64,000 nt of DNA from Paenibacillus validus NBRC 15382 (GTDB lineage: Bacteria > Bacillota > Bacilli > Paenibacillales > NBRC-103111), in assembly GCF_004000985.1 (NCBI RefSeq), contig NZ_BIMH01000008.1, positions 105,389 to 169,388 on the forward strand, in the 5' to 3' direction. Of the stretch, positions 32,098-43,393 are shown one piece after another (position 1 is the stretch's first letter; each line of letters opens with the position of its first letter). The translations under genes and the position numbers were made by a program. The notes below the pieces were generated by a model. That model saw nothing but the letters and a program-made list of their open reading frames with translations, was not told the origin of the DNA and made no database searches.

Positions 32098-35000
32098 ATG
32101 AACAGAACAGGTTTACCCGTGAAGCAAGGTCTTTACGACCCGGCCCAAGAGCATGACGCTTGCGGCATCGGTTTCGTCGCCCATCTGAAAGGTTATCCCT
32201 CCCACGATATTGTGACATCGGCGCTTACCGTGCTTTGCAATTTGGATCATCGCGGCGGTCAAGGTTGCGAAACGAATACGGGAGACGGCGCGGGCATCTT
32301 ATTGCAAATTCCGCATAAGTATTTCCGTAAGGCTTGTGGTACGGAGGGAATCGAATTGCCGGCGGCAGGCCGTTACGGCGTAGGGATGATCTATTTGCCG
32401 CAAGAGGTGGAGACTCGCATCGCCTGTGAGCAGCTTGTGGAGCAGGCGGTCCGCGATGCGGGGCAGCGGCTGCTCGGCTGGAGAACGGTGCCGACGAACA
32501 ACGAAACGCTCGGCGATTCGGCGAAGGGCTCCGAGCCGTATGTCAGGCAAATTTTTATCGGCGCTTCCGAGGACGCGGCGGAGGAGCTCTCCTTCGAACG
32601 GAAGCTGTATGTCATCCGCAAAAGTTCCGAGAACGGCGCAAGGCGCCTTGAGGGCGGCGGCGCCTTGTATGTCGCCAGCTTGTCGAGCCGCACGATCGTA
32701 TATAAAGGCATGTTAACCCCTGAGCAAGTGGACCGCTACTACATCGAATTGCAAGACCCCGACTTCGAATCGGCCTTGGCGCTGGTTCACTCCCGTTTCA
32801 GCACGAATACCTTCCCCAGCTGGGAGCGTGCACACCCTTACCGTTACCTCATTCACAATGGAGAGATCAATACGCTTCGCGGCAACGTGAACTGGATGCG
32901 TGCCAGACAGGCCGTGTGCCGTACGGAACTGTTCGGCGACGACTACGATGCGATTTTGCCGATCATCGACACGGACGGATCCGACTCGCAGATGTTCGAC
33001 AATTGTTTGGAATTTCTAATGCTTTCCGGCCGCTCGCTGCCGCATGCGGCGATGATGATGATTCCGGAACCGTGGTCTAAACACGAAACGATGAGCGACG
33101 AAAAGAAAGCGTTTTACGAATACCACAGCTGCCTCATGGAACCGTGGGACGGCCCGGCCGCGATCTCGTTCACCGACGGTCGATCGATCGGCGCCGTACT
33201 TGACCGCAACGGCCTGCGTCCGGCGCGTTACTATGTCACCAAGGACGACTGGGTCGTGCTCGCGTCCGAAGCGGGCGTGCTGCCGGTGGCGCCGGAGCGC
33301 ATCGTCTCCAAGCAGCGTCTCCAGCCGGGACGCATGCTGCTCGTCGATACGACGGAAGGCCGGATTATTGCGGACGAGGAGATCAAGGAACGGATCGTGC
33401 GGGAGCACCCGTATCGCGAATGGCTGAACGAACATTTGGTTTCGCTCAGCGAGCTGCCGGAGGCCCCGGAGGTGCCCGGCGTATCCGCCGGCGAAGCGCT
33501 GCTGCAGCGTCAGCAGGCGTTCGGCTACACGTTTGAGCAATTGCGCAAGGTGCTGGAGCCGATGGCGCGCACCGGTGTCGATCCGATCGGCTCGATGGGC
33601 TTTGACGCGCCGCTTGCGGTGTTGTCCGAACGGCCGCAGCTCTTGTACAGCTACTTTAAACAATTGTTCGCGCAGGTGACGAATCCGCCGATTGACGCGA
33701 ACTTCGAGGAAATCATTACGGCTCAAGGCACGACAATCGGCCCGGAAGGCAGCCTGATCGATCCGAAGCCGGAGAGCTGCCGGCAAATCCGGATCGAAAC
33801 GCCGATTCTGACGAATGCGGAGCTGGCGAAGCTGCGTCATATCCGACGGGAGGGCTTCCGAACCGCAACGCTGCCGATGGTATTTCCGGCGGCGGACGGC
33901 GCGGAGGGGCTGGAGAAGGCATTGGCGGCATTATTCGTGTCGGCGGATGAGGCGATTGCCGGCGGCGCGACGCTGCTCATTTTGTCGGATCGCGGCGTGA
34001 ACGAGAAGCTGGCGGCGATTCCCGCGCTGCTCGCGGTGTCCGGGCTGCATCACCACTTGATCCGCGAAGGGACGCGTACGAAAGTAGGGCTGCTCGTTGA
34101 ATCGGGCGAACCGCGCGAGGTGCATCACTTTGCGCTGCTGCTCGGGTATGGGGCCGGCGGGATCAATCCGTATATGGCGATCGAATCGCTTCAGGGCATG
34201 ATCGATCAAGGGCTGCTGAAGGGCGTTGCCTACGAGAAAGCCGTCTACCACTACGTGAAGGCGGCGACCAAAGGCGTTGTGAAGGTGCTGGCGAAGATGG
34301 GCATCTCGACCATCCAGTCGTATCGCGGCGCACAAATTTTCGAAGCGATCGGCTTGGACGCTTCCGTAGTCGACCGTTACTTCACTTGGACGTATACGCC
34401 GGTTGGCGGAATAGGCCTGGAGGCGATCGCGCAAGAGGCGCTGCTTCGTCACCGGCGCGCTTTCTCGCCGCAAGAGGGCGTGGATCGGGTGCTTGATACG
34501 GGCGGCGAGCTGCAATGGCGCAAGAACGGGGAGGAGCATCTCTATAACCCCGAGACCATTCACGCGCTGCAGACGGCGGTGCGTACGAACAATTATACGA
34601 TGTACAAAAGCTTCGTGAAGCTGATTCATCAGGAGAACGAGCGTTATATGTCGCTCCGTTCGCTGTTCTCGTTCCGTTCGAATCGCGAACCGGTGCCGAT
34701 CGAGGAGGTCGAATCCGTCGAATCCATGTTCAGGCGCTTCAAGACAGGAGCGATGTCGTACGGCTCGATATCCAAGGAAGCGCATGAAAGTCTCGCGATC
34801 GCGATGAACCGCATCGGCGGCAAGAGCAATACGGGCGAAGGCGGGGAGCATCCGGACCGCTTCCAGCCGGACGGGAACGGCGACCTGCGGCGCAGCGCCA
34901 TTAAGCAGGTCGCGTCGGGGCGCTTCGGCGTGACGAGTCACTACCTGGTCAATGCCGACGAAATTCAAATCAAGATGGCGCAGGGCGCAAAGCCGGGCGA

Positions 35001-36693
35001 GGGCGGCCAGCTTCCGGGCTCCAAGGTGTACCCGTGGGTCGCCGAAGTGCGCGGCGTGACGCCGGGCGTTGGCTTAATCTCGCCGCCGCCGCATCACGAT
35101 ATTTATTCGATCGAGGACTTGGCCGAGCTGATCCATGATCTGAAGAATGCCAATCCGCGGGCGCGCATCAGTGTGAAGCTCGTCTCCGAAGTGGGCGTCG
35201 GCACGATTGCCGCCGGGGTGGCTAAAGGCAAAGCGGACGTCGTGCTGATCAGCGGCTACGACGGGGGTACGGGCGCTTCGCCGCAAACGTCGATCCGCCA
35301 TGCCGGTTTGCCGTGGGAGCTGGGCCTTGCCGAAACGCACCAGACGCTTGTGCTGAACAATTTGCGCAGCCGGATTACCGTGGAGACGGACGGTAAGCTG
35401 ATGACCGGCCGTGATGTTGTGATCGCCGCGCTGCTGGGCGCCGAGGAGTTCGGTTTCGCCACGACGCCGCTCATTGCGCTTGGCTGCATCATGATGCGCG
35501 TCTGTCATCTCGATACGTGCCCGGTCGGTGTGGCCACGCAAAACCCGGAGCTGCGCAAACGATTTGCCGGCGATCCGCAGCATGTCGTGAATTTCATGCA
35601 TTTTGTGGCGCAGGACGCGCGCGAGCTGATGGCGGAGCTCGGCTTCCGCACGATCGAAGAGATGGTCGGGCACACCGAAATCTTGGAGACGAAGCAAGCG
35701 GTGCAGCACTGGAAAGCGAAGGGCATCGATTTGTCGCCGCTGCTCCATCAGCCGGAGGTCGGGGAGGAGGTCGGTCGCTTCTGCTCCATGCAGCAGGATC
35801 ACGGACTCGACCAGTCGCTCGATGTGCAGGAGCTGATGGCGATCTGCGAACCGGCGCTTGAACGGCGGGAGAAAGTGCATGCGATTGTGCCGGTGCACAA
35901 CGTGAACCGCGTCGTCGGCACGATCGTCGGCAGCGAAGTGACCCGGCGTTACGGCAAGGAAGGCTTGCCGCACGACACGATCCGGCTGCACTTCAACGGC
36001 TCGGCCGGTCAAAGTTTCGGCGCCTTCGTGCCCGGCGGGATGACGCTCTCGCTCGAGGGCGACGCGAACGATTACTTCGGCAAGGGGCTTTCCGGCGGCA
36101 AGCTGGCCATTTTCCCATCGGAGAAATCGACGTTCATCGCCGAAGACAACATCATCATCGGGAACGTGGCGTTCTACGGGGCGACGGACGGGGAAGCTTA
36201 CATTCGCGGGATGGCGGGCGAACGCTTCTGCGTACGCAACTCCGGGGTGCGCGCCGTCGTGGAAGGCGTCGGCGACCACGGCTGCGAATACATGACAGGC
36301 GGCCGTGTCGTGGTGCTGGGTCCGACCGGGCGCAACTTTGCGGCAGGCATGTCGGGCGGCATCGCTTATGTGCTTGACGAGCACGGGACGTTCGCCGACC
36401 AGTGCAACAAGGAGATGGTGCTGCTGGAGAACGTGGAGGAAGTGTACGAGGCTGAAGAGCTGAAGAACATGATCCAGCACCACGAGACGTATACGGGCAG
36501 CGCTGTGGCGCACCGTATTTTGCACAATTGGGAGCACTATTTGTGGAAATTCGTGAAGATCATTCCGAAGGATTACAAGCGGATGTTCGAAGCGATCGAG
36601 CGCGTGAAGCGTTCCGGCTTATCCCAGCAGGATGCGATGCTGGTCGCTTTTGAGGAAAATATGAAAGACGTCTCGCGCGTCAGCGGCAACTAA
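32098..36693 (+). CDS. gltB: Glutamate synthase, large subunit
   Basis: A 1531-residue NADPH-dependent glutamate synthase large chain, which moves the amide of glutamine to 2-oxoglutarate. The class II amidotransferase domain starts after a short propeptide at Cys22 ([11 protein letters not shown]). The central and FMN-binding synthase domains follow, with [14 protein letters not shown] and the 3Fe-4S cysteines in [17 protein letters not shown]-terminal GXGXG beta-helix is last ([44 protein letters not shown]). Length is standard. It is followed by gltD after 16 bases with a good ribosome site. Confidence 0.97.
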   Translation: MNRTGLPVKQGLYDPAQEHDACGIGFVAHLKGYPSHDIVTSALTVLCNLDHRGGQGCETNTGDGAGILLQIPHKYFRKACGTEGIELPAAGRYGVGMIYLPQEVETRIACEQLVEQAVRDAGQRLLGWRTVPTNNETLGDSAKGSEPYVRQIFIGASEDAAEELSFERKLYVIRKSSENGARRLEGGGALYVASLSSRTIVYKGMLTPEQVDRYYIELQDPDFESALALVHSRFSTNTFPSWERAHPYRYLIHNGEINTLRGNVNWMRARQAVCRTELFGDDYDAILPIIDTDGSDSQMFDNCLEFLMLSGRSLPHAAMMMIPEPWSKHETMSDEKKAFYEYHSCLMEPWDGPAAISFTDGRSIGAVLDRNGLRPARYYVTKDDWVVLASEAGVLPVAPERIVSKQRLQPGRMLLVDTTEGRIIADEEIKERIVREHPYREWLNEHLVSLSELPEAPEVPGVSAGEALLQRQQAFGYTFEQLRKVLEPMARTGVDPIGSMGFDAPLAVLSERPQLLYSYFKQLFAQVTNPPIDANFEEIITAQGTTIGPEGSLIDPKPESCRQIRIETPILTNAELAKLRHIRREGFRTATLPMVFPAADGAEGLEKALAALFVSADEAIAGGATLLILSDRGVNEKLAAIPALLAVSGLHHHLIREGTRTKVGLLVESGEPREVHHFALLLGYGAGGINPYMAIESLQGMIDQGLLKGVAYEKAVYHYVKAATKGVVKVLAKMGISTIQSYRGAQIFEAIGLDASVVDRYFTWTYTPVGGIGLEAIAQEALLRHRRAFSPQEGVDRVLDTGGELQWRKNGEEHLYNPETIHALQTAVRTNNYTMYKSFVKLIHQENERYMSLRSLFSFRSNREPVPIEEVESVESMFRRFKTGAMSYGSISKEAHESLAIAMNRIGGKSNTGEGGEHPDRFQPDGNGDLRRSAIKQVASGRFGVTSHYLVNADEIQIKMAQGAKPGEGGQLPGSKVYPWVAEVRGVTPGVGLISPPPHHDIYSIEDLAELIHDLKNANPRARISVKLVSEVGVGTIAAGVAKGKADVVLISGYDGGTGASPQTSIRHAGLPWELGLAETHQTLVLNNLRSRITVETDGKLMTGRDVVIAALLGAEEFGFATTPLIALGCIMMRVCHLDTCPVGVATQNPELRKRFAGDPQHVVNFMHFVAQDARELMAELGFRTIEEMVGHTEILETKQAVQHWKAKGIDLSPLLHQPEVGEEVGRFCSMQQDHGLDQSLDVQELMAICEPALERREKVHAIVPVHNVNRVVGTIVGSEVTRRYGKEGLPHDTIRLHFNGSAGQSFGAFVPGGMTLSLEGDANDYFGKGLSGGKLAIFPSEKSTFIAEDNIIIGNVAFYGATDGEAYIRGMAGERFCVRNSGVRAVVEGVGDHGCEYMTGGRVVVLGPTGRNFAAGMSGGIAYVLDEHGTFADQCNKEMVLLENVEEVYEAEELKNMIQHHETYTGSAVAHRILHNWEHYLWKFVKIIPKDYKRMFEAIERVKRSGLSQQDAMLVAFEENMKDVSRVSGN

Positions 36694-36709
36694 AGGAGGA
36701 ACGATCGAA

Positions 36710-38194
36710 ATGGGTAAACCTACCGGTTTTATGGAGTTTGAGCGCGAGGTCCCGATCGACAACGGTCCTCTGCTGCGCATCGCGCATTGGCAGGAATTCA
36801 GCATCCCTTTGACGGAAGAGAAGCTGCAGCAGCAGGGCGCACGCTGTATGGATTGCGGAATCCCGTTCTGCCATACGGGCAAAATCATCAGCGGTATGGC
36901 CGCCGGCTGCCCGGTCAACAACCTGATTCCCGAGTGGAACGACCTCGTCTATCGCGGGCAATGGCGGGAAGCGCTGGATCGTCTGCATAAGACGAACAAC
37001 TTCCCCGAGTTTACGGGACGCGTCTGTCCGGCGCCTTGCGAGGGCTCCTGTACGGTCGGCCTGAACGGCTCGCCGGTGACGATCAAAAACATCGAGAAGT
37101 CGATTATCGACCGCGGCTTCGCCGATGGCTGGGTCGTGCCGAACCCGCCGAAGACGCGTACCGGCAAGAAGGTCGCCGTCGTCGGCTCAGGCCCGTCCGG
37201 GCTCGCCGCCGCGGCGCAATTGAACCAAGCCGGCCACACCGTTACGGTGTACGAGCGCGCGGACCGTCCGGGCGGCTTGCTGATGTACGGCATCCCGAAC
37301 ATGAAGCTGGATAAGAAATACGTGCAGCGCCGGGTTGAGCTGCTTGCTGCCGAAGGCGTTACCTTCGTAACGGGTACGGAAATCGGCAAGGACCTTCCGG
37401 CATCGAAGCTCAAGGAAGAGAACGACGCGGTCGTCTTGTGCGGCGGAGCGACCTTGGGCCGCGACCTGAAGATCGAAGGCCGCGAGCTGAAGGGCATCCA
37501 TCTGGCGATGGAATTCCTGTCGAAGAATACGAAGAGCTTGCTCGACTCCGGACATCAGGACGGCGCTTTTATTTCGGCCGAAGGCAAGCATGTCGTCGTC
37601 ATCGGCGGCGGCGATACCGGCACGGACTGCGTCGGCACCTCCATTCGCCATAAGTGTGCGAGCGTGACGCAGTTCGAGATTATGCCGAAGCCGCCGGAAA
37701 AGCGTCAACCGAACAACCCGTGGCCGGAATGGCCGAAGGTGCTCAAGGTCGACTACGGCCAAGAGGAGGCGGCGGCGGTGCAGGGCGAGGACCCGCGTAA
37801 ATATATGATCTCGACGAAGAAGTTCGTCGGCGATGAGAACGGACATGTCAAGGAACTTCACACCGTGCTGATCGAGTGGAAGAAGGACGACCAAGGCCGG
37901 TTCGTGCCGGTTGAGGTGCCGGGCAGCGAACAGGTGTATCCGGCGCAGCTCGTGCTGCTCGCGATGGGCTTCCTCGGTCCGGAGAATCCGGTGCTTGAGC
38001 AGCTTGGCGTTGAACGTGACGAGCGGAGCAACGCCAAAGCGGCTTACGGCCGCTTTGTGACCAACGTCGAGGGCGTGTTCGCCGCCGGGGATATGCGGCG
38101 CGGCCAGAGCCTCGTCGTGTGGGCGATCAACGAAGGCCGGGAAGCGGCCCGCGAAGTCGACCGTTATTTGATGGGCTCGAGCAACTTGCCTTAA
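36710..38194 (+). CDS. gltD: Glutamate synthase, small subunit
   Basis: The 494-residue small chain supplies electrons from NADPH to the large subunit. The N-terminal Fe-S region has [21 protein letters not shown] and [12 protein letters not shown]. The FAD-binding motif is [15 protein letters not shown], the NADPH-binding motif is [13 protein letters not shown], and the end reads [25 protein letters not shown] precedes the ATG. It forms the gltBD operon with the upstream gene and is closed by a terminator. Confidence 0.97.
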   Translation: MGKPTGFMEFEREVPIDNGPLLRIAHWQEFSIPLTEEKLQQQGARCMDCGIPFCHTGKIISGMAAGCPVNNLIPEWNDLVYRGQWREALDRLHKTNNFPEFTGRVCPAPCEGSCTVGLNGSPVTIKNIEKSIIDRGFADGWVVPNPPKTRTGKKVAVVGSGPSGLAAAAQLNQAGHTVTVYERADRPGGLLMYGIPNMKLDKKYVQRRVELLAAEGVTFVTGTEIGKDLPASKLKEENDAVVLCGGATLGRDLKIEGRELKGIHLAMEFLSKNTKSLLDSGHQDGAFISAEGKHVVVIGGGDTGTDCVGTSIRHKCASVTQFEIMPKPPEKRQPNNPWPEWPKVLKVDYGQEEAAAVQGEDPRKYMISTKKFVGDENGHVKELHTVLIEWKKDDQGRFVPVEVPGSEQVYPAQLVLLAMGFLGPENPVLEQLGVERDERSNAKAAYGRFVTNVEGVFAAGDMRRGQSLVVWAINEGREAAREVDRYLMGSSNLP

Positions 38195-38210
38195 TCGGGC
38201 CAACGCGTCT

Positions 38211-38246
38211 AACCCGTCTCCCTTCGGTCGGAGGCGGGTTGTTTGT
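38211..38246 (+). terminator. Terminator of the gltBD operon
   Basis: AACCCGTCTCC (38211-38221) pairs with GGAGGCGGGTT (38230-38240) with one wobble, followed by GTTTGT. Confidence 0.8.
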
Positions 38247-38360
38247 CGGGCAGTCTCCATGTGGATTCCGTATGTTTGAATCGGGATGGCCTGCATTTAG
38301 TTTATGTAGCGGACAGATATGAGATTCAATCGCGGCGCGGAAGTCGAGGAGGCTGAGAAG

Positions 38361-38750
38361 GTGCACAAGGAATTGAGAACGATGTTGACGCCTGAGGAAC
38401 TACAGGCGTTGTTACCCGCCGAAGAGGAGAAGGCCGCGCAGGGATACGCCGATCACGTCGGGCGCCAGCTTGCTCAAGAGGTTGCCCAATTGCACAAGGA
38501 AATTGCGCGTTTGGAGCAAACCGTCGATCGGCTGACCGACCGGCTGGAGAAGCTGGAGCGGGCCGGTTGTCCGGGCGTCCAGGCGTCCGACCTGGCTTCT
38601 ATAACCGGGGAGCCGTCGCCCCCTCAGAACCAGGTTGAACCGTTCATGAGGGAGGACGCGCTTCTTCTTCCTTCCCGTACCGAAACGCACGGGCGCAAAA
38701 GGACGAAGCCTTATGAAGATACCGGCATTGGCCGATGGTTTTCACTATAA
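38361..38750 (+). CDS. Coiled-coil hypothetical protein
   Basis: A 129-residue protein of unknown function. Its first half holds a helical segment with a clear heptad pattern (QLAQEVAQLHKEIARLEQTV, DRLTDRLEKLER), so it is probably a coiled coil. The second half is polar and Pro/Arg-rich. GTG 38361 is chosen because GAGGAGG lies eight bases upstream; an ATG at 38319 has no such site. It is followed by a good terminator, which supports a real transcript. Confidence 0.6.
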   Translation: MHKELRTMLTPEELQALLPAEEEKAAQGYADHVGRQLAQEVAQLHKEIARLEQTVDRLTDRLEKLERAGCPGVQASDLASITGEPSPPQNQVEPFMREDALLLPSRTETHGRKRTKPYEDTGIGRWFSL

Positions 38751-38754
38751 CTGG

Positions 38755-38804
38755 AAAAGGGATGTCCTGAGAGTCGGATGACTTCACGGATGTCCCTTTT
38801 ATCG
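38755..38804. terminator. Terminator between convergent hypothetical genes
   Basis: AAAAGGGATGTCC (38755-38767) pairs with GGATGTCCCTTTT (38788-38800) over thirteen bases with two wobbles. The T-tract at the end of the right arm suits the plus strand, and the A-tract suits the minus strand. Confidence 0.8.
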
Positions 38805-38843
38805 TTGATAAGCCTATAAGGAATACATGAATCAACTTGGGTC

Positions 38844-39359
38844 TTAACGACGCGGTTTTCTCCGGCGGCGGGGGATCCGGCAGCTGCACACTTTACTGGA
38901 TCGGTAAGGCGTCGATTTCATCGTAATCGCACGGGAGGAAAATCGCAGCGTCTGCACAATACGCGGCACATCGCGGTTGACCATCCGCTTCAGCAGCCCG
39001 ATGGGCGTCCCGTACTTGCGGTAATCGTAATCGCCGGTTTTGCGATTGATAAATTCATGCGGCAGCTCATCCGGCGTCAAATAGGCGAACACGCGCCCGT
39101 CGCGGGCCGCAATCAAAGACAAGGGCGAATCCCCATAGCCGAGCCGCAGCCAGTCCTCCTGTGTCATGCGGAACACCAGTATCGTGAAAATATCGTCATA
39201 CACGTTTCCCTTATACTTAAACCGAAAATGCAGCTCGTATTCCGAGTCGGGTTCCAGCTTTTTTTTACTGACGACACAATAATTCCGCCACCACGACGGA
39301 AAACGCAGCGTAAAGCCGTATTTATCGTTCCTGTACAGCAGATCGGACGATTTGGCCAC
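38844..39359 (-). CDS. Hypothetical protein with PsbP-like opening
   Basis: A 171-residue protein starting with a pattern (YGFTLRFPSWW) seen in PsbP-like and related lipid- or surface-associated domains, followed by alternating strands (ELHFRFKYKG, DIFTILVFRMTQEDWLRLGYG). It ends in a Cys and Arg-rich tail. It lacks a signal peptide as read from the GTG start at 39359, where AAGGAG is close. Role unknown. Confidence 0.65.
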   Translation of the reverse strand: MAKSSDLLYRNDKYGFTLRFPSWWRNYCVVSKKKLEPDSEYELHFRFKYKGNVYDDIFTILVFRMTQEDWLRLGYGDSPLSLIAARDGRVFAYLTPDELPHEFINRKTGDYDYRKYGTPIGLLKRMVNRDVPRIVQTLRFSSRAITMKSTPYRSSKVCSCRIPRRRRKPRR

Positions 39360-39420
39360 TTCTCCTTCGCTCCTTCCGGTTGCGCTTTCTTCCTACCATC
39401 GTATGCGAAGGAGACTTGGC

Positions 39421-41217
39421 CTATGGCTTGAACCAGATGTTTTTAAACTGCACCCAGTCCAGGGCGCCCTGCGAAATGCCTTTTACGGAAGTGTGATACA
39501 CGGTCTTCAGCCGCTTGAAGTATAAAAAGCCAAGCACCCGTCTCGCCGTTAGCAGCGACTCCACTCGCTGCAGCAGCTCAGCCCGTCGCGATTGGGAGGG
39601 CTCCAGCAGCGTTTGCCCGAGCAGGGCGGCGACGCTGCTTTTAAGCGATGGCTCCAAATGTCGCTGCATGCTGGTGTAGAGATCGAACAAGCGCAGCTCG
39701 GCGTCGTTATCGAGCATGATGGAGAACAGCAGCAGATCGGCGTGCAGCCGCTGCTCGCTCTTGAAAGCCTGTGCGGACAGCAGCTTGACCTCGCAGGCGA
39801 AGCCGGCTTCCTGCAGCAGCGCTTGCACAAGCAAAGCGTCTTCTTCGTACTGCATGATCGTACAGATGCGCAGCCTTTGGCCTTGGTAGTCGCTGCGCTT
39901 CACGAGCGCCTTCAGCCGTCCGGGTTCATAGGTATACGGCTCCGCCACCGGAGAAGACAAGCCTTCGCCGTACCGGATGAAGCTGTCGGCCGTGTAGATG
40001 GCGTCGCCGCCAAGCCTCTCCAGCAGCTTGCCGCGGTCCAAAGCGGCCATGACGAGTCCACGCAGCGCCGGGTCGTTCATCGGCCCCTGCTTCAGCAGGT
40101 TGAAGGTTAGAAACCGGCATGTAGCGCCCTGCTGTTGAACCTGCTCCCATTGGTTCGGCGCATCAAGGGGGAGCCGGAAATTATGGATGACCTGGAAGCT
40201 TTCCAGCGTTCGGTCGTAATCCTGCGTTTGCAAATTCGGGATATGCCACAGCTCCACCCGGTCCAGATGGGCCCGCCCCTGGAAATAGGAGGGGAATGCC
40301 TCCAGCATGCACAACGATTCGTCGAGATGCGTCAGCTTGAACGGCCCCGTGCCGACAGGGGCCAGCGCGAACGATTCCTGCTTGTCCTCGCAAGCGTCGG
40401 CGGGCACAATCGACGCCCGGTTCGTGCCTGCAAATTGCAGGAACAGCTCATTCGGCTCGGTTAAACGCATGCTGACGGTTATCGGATCGACGATGTCGAC
40501 GCGTTCGATCTGCTGATGAACCCAGCTGTACAGCGCGCCCTCGGACAAGCGCTGCAGCCTGTTGAACGTGTAGGCCACATCCTCCGCCGTCAGTTCCCGC
40601 CCGTGATGAAACAGCACGCCTTTACGCAGATGAAACGTCCAGACTTTCCGGTCGGCGCTTACCTCCCAGGCGTGGGCGAGATGCGGTTCGATCGTTTGCG
40701 TGAGCCGGTTGTACCGCACGAGCGGGTCGAACAGCTGGTGCACAAGGTGCGCCTCCGTCGAGAAATGGATGGTCGCGGGATCGAGTGATTGCAGCGGCTG
40801 CGTTAACGGAAAGCGCAGCGTATCCAGCCGTTTGTCGCCAAGCACCTCGCTGGTAATGCCGAAATACCCGCTCAGCCAGCGGTGGAAGCTTTCCTTCACC
40901 GTTCCCTCCAGCGTCGAGAGGCTCAACTGCTCCAACGCACCGCGCAAATCTTTGCGCTCCACCAGTTCCTTGGCGAGCAGGAGGGCGATCTCCTCGGCCG
41001 GAACGCGGAAAGACAGCAGCGAGCGGTTGCTCCGCCCGCGCTTCGGCGTCCATTCCAGCCATCCGAGGTCCTGCATCTTTTTCAGCAGCAGCTGCGCATT
41101 GCGAGGGGAGCAGCCCAGCGCCTCGGCGAGCTCGTTCAAGGTGATGGAGAGCTCATGCTGAACCCCGGCGTGCGGATATTGATCATGCAGACGCATATAA
41201 TGAGCGGCTAGCTTCAT
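39421..41217 (-). CDS. SgrR-like one-component regulator (second copy)
   Basis: A 598-residue paralogue of the protein at 23450-25423. The N-terminal HTH reads ITLNELAEALGCSPRNAQLLLKKMQDLGWLEW, followed by a solute-binding family 5 domain (HLAHAWEVSADRKVWTFHLR, VLFHHGRELTAEDVAYTFNRL). The last residues of the two proteins (GALDWVQFKNIWFKP here, LGWADYRNVWFRAG there) are also alike, so both are full length. There is no signal peptide. ATG 41217 follows GGAGGCGATCG. The nearest divergent genes are the 149-residue protein and the DUF4173 gene, which are the possible targets; no transporter is adjacent. Confidence 0.85.
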   Translation of the reverse strand: MKLAAHYMRLHDQYPHAGVQHELSITLNELAEALGCSPRNAQLLLKKMQDLGWLEWTPKRGRSNRSLLSFRVPAEEIALLLAKELVERKDLRGALEQLSLSTLEGTVKESFHRWLSGYFGITSEVLGDKRLDTLRFPLTQPLQSLDPATIHFSTEAHLVHQLFDPLVRYNRLTQTIEPHLAHAWEVSADRKVWTFHLRKGVLFHHGRELTAEDVAYTFNRLQRLSEGALYSWVHQQIERVDIVDPITVSMRLTEPNELFLQFAGTNRASIVPADACEDKQESFALAPVGTGPFKLTHLDESLCMLEAFPSYFQGRAHLDRVELWHIPNLQTQDYDRTLESFQVIHNFRLPLDAPNQWEQVQQQGATCRFLTFNLLKQGPMNDPALRGLVMAALDRGKLLERLGGDAIYTADSFIRYGEGLSSPVAEPYTYEPGRLKALVKRSDYQGQRLRICTIMQYEEDALLVQALLQEAGFACEVKLLSAQAFKSEQRLHADLLLFSIMLDNDAELRLFDLYTSMQRHLEPSLKSSVAALLGQTLLEPSQSRRAELLQRVESLLTARRVLGFLYFKRLKTVYHTSVKGISQGALDWVQFKNIWFKP

Positions 41218-41379
41218 AGCAAACGATCGCCTCCAATTCAGTCTTATTAAAATACGAAATTCATGTTTCAAAAGTTGCTATTTTTATTCCTGTTTTACAA
41301 GGTACAATGATTCATATAGACGAACATCCCTATTGCGCCCTGAATATATAAAATTACCCATAGATGGGAGGAATTTTAG

Positions 41380-41829
41380 ATGAATGCTTTGCTTTTAACG
41401 TTATCGTGGGAAGAACAATTGCTGCAGGAGGCGGAGAAGGACCTGCGAACTGCAGAAGACACAGGATCGCTGGCGTTGTCCGTTTGGGCCGTCGCCCAGC
41501 TCGCTTACGGTAGGCTGTGCGGTGTTAGCGCGCTGGAAGGCTTTCATGCCGACCCGTCGGAGACGTATCGGGGACTAGCGGAGCAACTCGGGCTTTCGCC
41601 TCAGCTTGAGCGGGAACTGCGCGCCGTCTATCAGGTTCACGAGCAGGTCGGGCAGGGCGCTTCGGCGTTGTCGGATTTGTTGAACGAGCCGTTATTGCGG
41701 GAGCTCGGAAGTCACCTTCTACGAATGCTCAGAGGTGCGAAGCAGCCGGAGGCTGAAGTCGTCCCCGCGATATTTCATCCTGCAAGGAGGGCCGCCGCCG
41801 GTGAAACTGCATTCGAACGAACGATTTAA
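41380..41829 (+). CDS. Hypothetical helical protein, partner of the DUF4173 gene
   Basis: A 149-residue soluble, Leu/Glu/Ala-rich and probably helical protein with no family recognised. GGGAGG lies before the ATG. Its last 29 bases overlap the start of the next gene, which has its own strong ribosome site inside this frame, so the two are translationally coupled and probably work together. Given the context it could be a regulator or assembly partner of the membrane protein, which is inference only. Confidence 0.72.
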   Translation: MNALLLTLSWEEQLLQEAEKDLRTAEDTGSLALSVWAVAQLAYGRLCGVSALEGFHADPSETYRGLAEQLGLSPQLERELRAVYQVHEQVGQGASALSDLLNEPLLRELGSHLLRMLRGAKQPEAEVVPAIFHPARRAAAGETAFERTI

Positions 41830-43393
41830 CGAGAAGAAGCTGCTGCTCGCCTCCTTAGGTTGTGGAGTTGTCCACCACTATCTCTTTTATGATCGAAGCT
41901 GGGGCGTTTCCGTTCCGGTATTTGTGTTAGGTTTTTACTTGCTCTTCTATACAATGGCTCAAGGACATATCGGACGCAAAAAGGACCCGTCGCTGCTGCT
42001 GCTCCTGCCGGTCGGGTTGCTCGCGCTCACGTATGCGCTGTATACGAATATGCTGTTTGCCGTCTTAAATGCGCTTGCGATCCCTTTCCTTGTCGTGCTG
42101 CATACAACCTGGCTGACCAGCCGGGGCGGTAAAGCACCGATCTGGGTCCGCATGCTGGAGCAAGTGTTCGTCCAGACGCTGCTCTATGCCCCCAGGCCCT
42201 TTGCCGTCCTGTTCGGATGGATGTCCGTCAGGATGAAAGCCGGGCGCTCCAGGACGCTGATGAAGGTGCTGCTCGGCTTGCTTTTATCGGTTCCGCTGCT
42301 CGCCGCAGTGGTCGGGCTGCTGGCCTCGGCCGATACGATGTTCGATCGATCGCTGGCCCGGCTGCCGAATTTGTTTGAAGACGTAGAGCTGGGGCGTACC
42401 TTATTCCGTGCGTTGTGGATTGGCGCCGTAACGGTCGGCGTGTTCGCTTACGTCGCCGGGCTGCTGCAGCCGAAGTTGTGGTCGTCGGCCCGGCCGGCAT
42501 CTCCCTATATGCCGAAGACCGCAAGCGTCCCGTCCGCGAATGTCGAATGGGGCGTCCTCGCTTCGGACGGCGCCGTCTCTCAGGCGACCGCTCCATCCGC
42601 AGCACCGTCCGATCTTCGTCTGGATCCGACGGTCGCGTCTACCGTGCTGATCGCGCTGAATGCCGTTTACTTGCTGTTTGCCTTCGTCCAGTTTTCATAT
42701 TTCTTCGGCGGAGGCGGGGGAGCAGGCGCAGCCGCATTGCCCGAAGGGGTCACATACGCTTCTTATGCGCGCCAAGGCTTTGCCGAGCTCGTCGTCGTGA
42801 CGCTGATCAACTTAACCGTGCTGATTACATTTCTATACGGCGTCCGCCGCCCGGGGCCGCTTGCATGGACGCTGCTGCGCACGCTGCTTGCGCTTCTGGT
42901 AGGCTGCACAGGCATTATGCTCAGCTCCGCCTACTTGCGTCTTTCTATGTACGAAGAAGCGTATGGATATACCGTCACCCGCCTGCTCGTCCATGCGTTC
43001 ATGATATTCCTGCTCGTGCTGTTCGTGCTCGCTTTAGTGAAACTTTGGCGGGAGAAGCTGCCGTTGCTGCGATATTATGGGATAACGGCGCTCGCTGCCT
43101 ACGTCCTGATCAATTACATGGGGATCGATGCGATGATCGCCCAGAACAATATCAAGCGTTACGAGAACAGCGGCGTCATCGACGTAGGCTATTTAGGAGG
43201 GTTGAGCTTCGAAGCGGTGCCGCACTTGGTCGACTTGCGGAAGAATCACCCGGAGCTGGACGCCGTGGAGGGTGTGCTGCATAACTTTACCTATCGGCTG
43301 GAACGACAAGAAGGCTCTGCGTCCTGGACGGAGTTTAACGTGTCCAAGCGGAGAGCCTCGCAGATGCTGCAACCGGTCAAGCCGGCTCGTTAG
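41801..43393 (+). CDS. DUF4173/DUF4153 multi-pass membrane protein
   Basis: A 530-residue integral membrane protein with about eleven hydrophobic helices, resembling DUF4173/DUF4153 proteins (for instance the segment AFVQFSYFFGGG and the late EEAYGYTVTRLLVHAFMIFL). Their function is unknown. A Gly-rich loop (GGGGGAGAAALPEGVTYASY) sits between helices. GTG 41801 has AAGGAGG nine bases upstream, within the preceding gene. The 3' end overlaps the convergent HAD gene by 17 bases. Confidence 0.85.
   Translation: MKLHSNERFNEKKLLLASLGCGVVHHYLFYDRSWGVSVPVFVLGFYLLFYTMAQGHIGRKKDPSLLLLLPVGLLALTYALYTNMLFAVLNALAIPFLVVLHTTWLTSRGGKAPIWVRMLEQVFVQTLLYAPRPFAVLFGWMSVRMKAGRSRTLMKVLLGLLLSVPLLAAVVGLLASADTMFDRSLARLPNLFEDVELGRTLFRALWIGAVTVGVFAYVAGLLQPKLWSSARPASPYMPKTASVPSANVEWGVLASDGAVSQATAPSAAPSDLRLDPTVASTVLIALNAVYLLFAFVQFSYFFGGGGGAGAAALPEGVTYASYARQGFAELVVVTLINLTVLITFLYGVRRPGPLAWTLLRTLLALLVGCTGIMLSSAYLRLSMYEEAYGYTVTRLLVHAFMIFLLVLFVLALVKLWREKLPLLRYYGITALAAYVLINYMGIDAMIAQNNIKRYENSGVIDVGYLGGLSFEAVPHLVDLRKNHPELDAVEGVLHNFTYRLERQEGSASWTEFNVSKRRASQMLQPVKPAR

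Noticed and set aside
33016..36537. Long open frames antisense to gltB (up to 487 codons)
   Set aside because: They are by-products of GC-rich codon usage in gltB, lack ribosome sites, and their translations are Arg/His-rich without domains.
37187..38296. 369-codon minus-strand frame across gltD
   Set aside because: Antisense shadow of gltD; the composition is that of a shadow and no start signal is seen.
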